This document shows positions 38,602 through 42,390 of a stretch of DNA of 42,390 bases, one piece after another (position 1 is the stretch's first letter; each line of letters starts with the position of its first letter). The notes below the pieces were generated by a model, which had not been told where the DNA came from, ran no database searches, and saw only the letters and a list, made by a program, of their open reading frames with translations. The position numbers and the translations under genes are program-made. The stretch spans positions 1 to 42,390 of the forward strand of contig CBDTYW010000001.1 in NCBI GenBank assembly GCA_965364735.1, written 5' to 3'. The stretch comes from CBDTYW01 sp965364735 (GTDB taxonomy: Bacteria; Actinomycetota; Nitriliruptoria; Nitriliruptorales; Nitriliruptoraceae).

Positions 38602-38658
38602 TTGACGGCGCAGACGTTCGATGATTACCTAACACTGTTCGGAAATCCTTACAGTGTT
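38602..38658 (+). promoter_or_regulatory. Promoter and inverted-repeat operator of the TetR gene
   Basis: TTGACG (38602-38607) with a weak -10 TTACCT (38625-38630) is followed at once by AACACTGT (38631-38638) and ACAGTGTT (38651-38658), exact reverse complements with a 12-nt spacer. An operator at the transcription start, 13 bp before the coding start, is typical for TetR autoregulation. Confidence 0.6.
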
Positions 38659-38671
38659 CGGAGAGCTGGTG

Positions 38672-39250
38672 GTGACGCGCGTGGAGACCCGCCGGGCAGC
38701 GACCCGCGAGCGCATCGTCGAGGCTGCGTCGGCGATGGTCAGCGAGCGAGGGCTGCACGGCCTCGTGATGCGCGATCTCGCGGAGGCGGTCGGGATGCGG
38801 GCGCCCTCCCTGTACGAGTACTTCGGCAGCAAGGCCGCGATCTGGTCGGCGTTGTTCCAGAAGGGATACGTGGACCTGGCCGCGCGGCTCGACGATGTCG
38901 ATCGGGACGGCCTCGGCGGTCGTGCGCTGGCCTCGCGGATGCTGCACGCGTGGATCGCGTTCTGCTGCGAGGACTGGGTCCGCTACCAGCTCATGTTCAC
39001 CCGGGTCCTCGGGGACTGGTCGCCGAGCGAGGATGCCTACGCGGCATCCATCGCGACGTACGCATCCATGGTCCGTGATCTCGGCGCGGCGGGGATCTCC
39101 GAGCAGCGCGAGGTCGACCTGCTGACCGCCATGACGGCGGGCCTCGTCGCGCAGCAGTTCGCCAATGACCCGGACGGCGATCGCTGGATCGGGCTCGCCG
39201 ATGACGCGACCCAGATGTTCTTCAACCATGTGGAAGGCAACGCATCATGA
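38672..39250 (+). CDS. TetR/AcrR family transcriptional regulator
   Basis: A 192-residue repressor with the N-terminal TetR helix-turn-helix: RERIVEAASAMVSERGLHGLVMRDLAEAVGMRAPSLYEYFGSKAAIW, residues about 9-55, and a helical ligand domain after it. GTG 38672 has GGAGAG 6 nt upstream and gives the natural start; starts at 38669 and 38654 are in frame. An inverted repeat sits directly upstream, so it probably controls itself and the following maleylpyruvate-isomerase-family gene (overlap of 4 bp). Ligand unknown. Confidence 0.92.
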   Translation: MTRVETRRAATRERIVEAASAMVSERGLHGLVMRDLAEAVGMRAPSLYEYFGSKAAIWSALFQKGYVDLAARLDDVDRDGLGGRALASRMLHAWIAFCCEDWVRYQLMFTRVLGDWSPSEDAYAASIATYASMVRDLGAAGISEQREVDLLTAMTAGLVAQQFANDPDGDRWIGLADDATQMFFNHVEGNAS

Positions 39251-40026
39251 TGACCACCGACACCATCGACCTCGGCGACCTGCGGCCCATCGACCGCACC
39301 GAGGCCCGTGCTCTCGGGCTGGCCGCGTACGAGCAGCTGTTCCTGCTGCTCGAGGACCTGGACGACAGCGAATGGCGCCGTCCGACCGTCTGCGCTGAGT
39401 GGACGGTGGACGACATGGTTGGGCACCTGCTCGGCGCCGCGAAGAGCATGGCGTCGATGCGCGAGATGATCCGCCAGCAGGCGTACGGCAAGCGTCACGC
39501 CCGCGACCACGGGGGCAATGCGCTCGACGCGACCAACGACCTCCAGGTCCGCGACCACGTCGACCTCGCTCCGGCCGGGAAGGTCGCCGCGTTGCGGTCG
39601 ATCGCGGAACGCGCGGTCACCAAGCGCACCGGGCTGCCCGGGCTCGTCCGGCGGATTCCCGTCCCGCTCGACGTGGATGCCGGCTCGTTCCCGGACGACG
39701 CTCCCAGCTCGGTCTCGCTCGGCCACGTCAACGAGATCCTCTACCTGCGGGACTCGTGGCTCCACCGCGTCGACATCGCTCGCGCGACGGGTCGCGACGC
39801 GCGCGTCGACCGTGATGCGGACGTCCGCATCCTCGAGGACGTCGTGATCGAGTGGGCCCGTGCTCACGGGCAGCCGTTCACGCTGCGGTTCGAGGATGCG
39901 ATCGGGCGCACCTACCGGCACGGCACGGGCGGCGAAGCGATCACGACGACCGCTGAGGACTTCGCCTTCGCCGTGACGCGTCGCGCGCCGGCCGACGGGC
40001 TGCTGAGCACGTTCGTGCTGTTCTGA
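39247..40026 (+). CDS. Maleylpyruvate isomerase N-terminal (MDMPI/DinB-like) family protein
   Basis: A 259-residue four-helix-bundle protein of the mycothiol-dependent maleylpyruvate isomerase group. It has the typical opening LLEDLDDSEWRRPTVCAEWTVDDMVGHLLGAAKS, where the His in VGHLLG is the expected metal ligand, and HVNEILYLRDSWLHRVDIARATGR with two further candidate His. Many members are annotated TIGR03083-like with unknown substrates; they open rings or isomerise using mycothiol, or act in detoxification. It overlaps the TetR stop by 4 bp (ATGA) and so belongs to that self-regulated operon. Confidence 0.87.
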   Translation: MMTTDTIDLGDLRPIDRTEARALGLAAYEQLFLLLEDLDDSEWRRPTVCAEWTVDDMVGHLLGAAKSMASMREMIRQQAYGKRHARDHGGNALDATNDLQVRDHVDLAPAGKVAALRSIAERAVTKRTGLPGLVRRIPVPLDVDAGSFPDDAPSSVSLGHVNEILYLRDSWLHRVDIARATGRDARVDRDADVRILEDVVIEWARAHGQPFTLRFEDAIGRTYRHGTGGEAITTTAEDFAFAVTRRAPADGLLSTFVLF

Positions 40027-40075
40027 CACGCTGGCTGGCATACGGTCTGCGGTCCTCCGCCGAACGGAACCTTCG

Positions 40076-40555
40076 ATGTCGCGTGCCAGCTCGATCGTTT
40101 CCAGGATCGCTCAGACGCCTGCGGTGACGAAGTTCATGAGCAATCACGTCGACACGATCGACGGGACGGTCCGCAAGCTCACCGGCGGGCGGATCAGCTC
40201 GATCACGGGCTGGTTCTTCCCGGAGCTCGTCCTGCGCTCGGTCGGGGCGAAGTCCGGTCAGGCGAGGGAGAACACGCTGCTGTTCGCCCGCGACGCAGAG
40301 GGCACGCCCCACATCGTCGGGACGAACTTCGGAGGGGACTCCCATCCCGCCTGGACGTTCAACCTGGTCACGCACCCGGGCGTGCGGATCGTCATCGACC
40401 AGGTCGAGCATGACGTCACCGCCGTCCAGCTGAGCCCGGACGAGATGGCGGAGATGTGGCCGCGCTTCGACGACGTGTACTCCGGCTACGCCAGCTACCG
40501 CGAGCAGGTCGGCGAGTCCCGTCAGCTCCGGATGTTCCGACTCGATCCCCGCTGA
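40076..40555 (+). CDS. Ddn-like F420-dependent nitroreductase/quinone reductase family protein
   Basis: A 159-residue split-barrel protein of the deazaflavin (F420)-dependent nitroreductase family (PF04075). Recognisable stretches are LVLRSVGAKSGQARENTLLFARD, IVGTNFGGDSHPAWTFNLVTHPGVRIVID and SGYASYREQV near the end. M. tuberculosis Ddn reduces quinones and activates nitroimidazoles with F420H2; menaquinone reduction against oxidative stress is the usual physiological proposal. GGAA lies 7 nt before the ATG. Implies that the host makes coenzyme F420, consistent with an actinobacterium. Confidence 0.92.
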   Translation: MSRASSIVSRIAQTPAVTKFMSNHVDTIDGTVRKLTGGRISSITGWFFPELVLRSVGAKSGQARENTLLFARDAEGTPHIVGTNFGGDSHPAWTFNLVTHPGVRIVIDQVEHDVTAVQLSPDEMAEMWPRFDDVYSGYASYREQVGESRQLRMFRLDPR

Positions 40556-40572
40556 GCGGGAGGTGAGCAGCC

Positions 40573-42390
40573 GTGAACCCGATCTTTCAGCTGGCATCCT
40601 CGGCAGCGCGCAAGCGTCGTGAGGAACGTCGTCTCCCGCGACCGGGAGCTCCCAGCCTCGGGCGACTCGTCGTCGAGGAGATCGGCTGGGCGATCCGAGA
40701 CGCGTGGCACCCGGCGAAGTTCCTGACGGCGGCGGTCGTCGCGGTCGGGGCGGGTGCGGTGCTCGGCCCGAACACGCCCGGCCCCGTCCTCGGGGCAGGC
40801 TGGCGGCTCGCCGTCGCGGTCGTCCTCGGCTTCCTTGCCCTTGCGGTCGCGCACGCCATGCTGCGCAGACCGCGTGAGGACTCGGCCGACGACTTCGTCT
40901 ACGTCCTCAGGATCTCGTTGGCCATGACCTCGACGATCCTCGTGACCACCGTCATCGTCGCGTACCTGCTGGCGGCGGTGACCGGTGCCGAGCCCGGAGC
41001 AGGCGCGCCTGCGCTCGACGCCGGGCTCGACGTCGACCCGCTGGTGTTGGGCATCGCCGCCATGCTCGGGCTCGGGGTGTTGTCAACCGCTCTGGTCGAG
41101 CGCGTCGCGGTCCCCGGCGCCTTGGTGTTCCTCGGTCTGGGGATGGTGATCGGTGACGACGGGCTCGGCCTGGTGCAGCTCGATGACCCTCGGCTCGTGC
41201 AGAGCATTGCAGTCGTCGGCCTGGTGGTCGTGCTGTTCAACGGTGGGCTCGGGACGACGGTCAAGCAGCTGAAGCTCGGTCTCGGGCCCGGGATGGTGCT
41301 CTCGACCGTCGGCGTCGCGCTGACGGCGGGGACGACGGCGCTGGGTGCGATCGCCCTGCTTGACGTGGAGCCCCGGCTCGCGTGGCTCCTGGGCGCGATC
41401 GTCGCGTCGACCGACGCCACCGCGGTGTTCGCGCTCGTGCGTCGGGCGCCGCTCCCGAAGCGACTGGCCGCCATCATCCAGATCGAGTCCGGTGCGAACG
41501 ACCCCGTCGCGATCCTGCTGACGGTTGGCCTGATCGCGAGCTGGACGACGCCGCCGGACGCGGGGGCGTGGTTGGCCTTCGGAGCGATCCAGCTCATCGG
41601 AGGACTCGTCGTCGGGGTGGGCGGCGGCTGGCTCGGCGCGCGCCTGATGCAGCGGGTCCCGCTCGCCAGTTCGGGCCTGCTCCCCATCCTCGCCTTGTCC
41701 GCAGCTGGGGTCACCTACGGCGTCGGCGTGAGGATCGGCGCCTCGGGCTTCCTCGCGACCTACGTCGCTGGGGTGGTCCTGAGCGCCGAGCTCCCACGAC
41801 GTCGGTGGGTCGTGAGGTCGTTCACGGGGGCGCTTGCGAGCGGCATCGAGGTGGGGCTGTTCCTCCTGCTCGGACTGCTCGTCTTCCCGTCTCGGCTTCC
41901 CGAGGTCGCGGCCGTGTCGCTGGGTCTCGTCGGCCTGCTGCTGTTCGTCGCGCGACCGCTGGCGGTCGTCGTCAGCCTGCTGCCGTTCTCGATCCCGCCA
42001 CGAGAGATGACCGCAATCAGCTGGCTCGGGCTCCGAGGAGCCGTCCCGATCGTGCTCGCCACGATCGCCTTCTCGGCGGGGATCGACGAGGCGAGCCTGA
42101 TCTTCGACGTGGTCTTCTTCGTCGTCTTGGCGTCGACCGTCGTGCAGTGGCTGACCGCAGGACCCGTCGTGCGGGCGCTGGGACTCGAGACGCCCGCTGA
42201 TCCGAGCGACGGGATCGTGCACGCGACCCCGCTCGACGACGTCGCGTTGGACATCGTCGAGGTCGATCTCGAGCCGTCATCGCCGCTCGTCGGTCGTCGG
42301 CGAATGGTTCGGGGTCTACGGCTGGTAGAAGGAGACCTCGCAAGTCGCAAGTCGCAACGAAAGCATCGAGATCTCAGTAAGAGTGAAGTG
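40573..42390 (+). CDS. CPA1-type sodium or potassium:proton antiporter (3' partial)
   Basis: The frame is open to the last base (606 codons). GTG 40573 has GGGAGG about 9 nt upstream. About 100 residues with two spans precede the exchanger domain, which carries ASTDATAVFALVRRAPL and ESGANDPVAILL, the NhaP/CvrA (CPA1) motifs with the cation-binding Asp residues, and SWLGLRGAVPIVLA near the last spans. After the last span there is a short cytosolic part where a TrkA-C-like start (DIVEVDLEPSSPLVGR) is visible but then breaks off into unrelated, AT-richer sequence from about 42296. The true C-terminus is therefore unknown. Confidence 0.85.
   Translation, partial: MNPIFQLASSAARKRREERRLPRPGAPSLGRLVVEEIGWAIRDAWHPAKFLTAAVVAVGAGAVLGPNTPGPVLGAGWRLAVAVVLGFLALAVAHAMLRRPREDSADDFVYVLRISLAMTSTILVTTVIVAYLLAAVTGAEPGAGAPALDAGLDVDPLVLGIAAMLGLGVLSTALVERVAVPGALVFLGLGMVIGDDGLGLVQLDDPRLVQSIAVVGLVVVLFNGGLGTTVKQLKLGLGPGMVLSTVGVALTAGTTALGAIALLDVEPRLAWLLGAIVASTDATAVFALVRRAPLPKRLAAIIQIESGANDPVAILLTVGLIASWTTPPDAGAWLAFGAIQLIGGLVVGVGGGWLGARLMQRVPLASSGLLPILALSAAGVTYGVGVRIGASGFLATYVAGVVLSAELPRRRWVVRSFTGALASGIEVGLFLLLGLLVFPSRLPEVAAVSLGLVGLLLFVARPLAVVVSLLPFSIPPREMTAISWLGLRGAVPIVLATIAFSAGIDEASLIFDVVFFVVLASTVVQWLTAGPVVRALGLETPADPSDGIVHATPLDDVALDIVEVDLEPSSPLVGRRRMVRGLRLVEGDLASRKSQRKHRDLSKSEV

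Noticed and set aside
1..42390. CRISPR arrays, tRNA/rRNA genes, insertion sequences, prophage or toxin-antitoxin genes
   Set aside because: No regularly spaced repeats, tRNA T-loop patterns in gaps, transposase or integrase motifs were seen; intergenic regions are short and otherwise unremarkable.

Overview
The window is very GC-rich, densely packed chromosomal DNA with short intergenic gaps and many 4-bp ATGA start/stop overlaps. It has no tRNA, rRNA, insertion sequence, phage gene or CRISPR array that I can see. The gene content points to a high-GC actinobacterium: a maleylpyruvate-isomerase/mycothiol-type enzyme, a Ddn-like F420-dependent nitroreductase-family protein, a PucR regulator, a DesA3-type desaturase with its reductase, LPxTG-anchored secreted hydrolases and a protein with three cell-wall-binding type 2 repeats. 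The last feature, with the DUF1641/TusE/DsrE sulfur genes, makes me think of the Nitriliruptoria/Euzebyales or a related deep lineage. That placement is inference, not shown by the sequence.

Layout. 1-3234: osmoprotectant (OpuC/ProU-type) ABC importer, with the ATPase cut by the left edge. 3248-3868: DUF1684 protein. 3886-5531: KhtT/KhtU K+/H+ antiporter pair. 5689-6654: GerMN lipoprotein and a cupin. 6798-8714: cell-wall-binding-repeat protein. 8895-11814: MFS exporter, rhodanese lipoprotein and SAM methyltransferase. 11827-15478: two divergent secreted, sortase-anchored alpha/beta hydrolases sharing an intergenic perfect inverted repeat. 15563-16033: DUF4870 protein. 16102-18781: sulfide:quinone-reductase-type operon (SQR, DUF1641, TusE/DsrC-like, DsrE2). 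18933-20566: CoA-transferase and AhpD-like protein. 20770-21940: SRPBCC-like and MOSC proteins, overlapping tail to tail. 22157-23499: 20-codon minigene coupled to a cytochrome P450. 23554-24468: alpha/beta hydrolase flanked by an imperfect direct repeat of about 48 bp. 24520-28176: PucR regulator divergent from a ferredoxin-reductase/acyl desaturase pair. 28420-29600: DsbB and thioredoxin-like pair. 29597-30829: membrane protein like the membrane module of actinobacterial copper nitrite reductases. 30984-34458: Ca2+ P-type ATPase and CaCA exchanger. 34580-38571: beta-CASP RNase and pyruvate phosphate dikinase. 38672-40026: TetR regulator with maleylpyruvate-isomerase-family enzyme. 40076-40555: Ddn-like protein. 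40573-42390: CPA1 antiporter running off the right edge.

The most interesting signal is regulatory. Five intergenic regions carry a closely related box (by-eye consensus GGGNCCWTCGGCACTGC). In all five it points toward the downstream gene and ends 52-86 nt before the start codon. Several have a second, weaker box 21-23 bp further upstream. The box resembles the DosR/DevR/OsdR hypoxia-redox operator. The controlled genes would be the cupin, the SQR sulfur operon, the DsbB/TlpA pair, the Ca2+-ATPase/exchanger (with the divergent copper-type membrane protein) and the RNase/PPDK operon. I infer a redox/hypoxia regulon that joins sulfide oxidation, disulfide formation, calcium export, RNA turnover and PPi-dependent pyruvate metabolism; the regulator itself is not in the window.

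Intergenic stretches are all under 300 bp. The last roughly 90 bases drop to about 53% G+C and break a recognisable domain, so the right edge may be a contig-end artefact.
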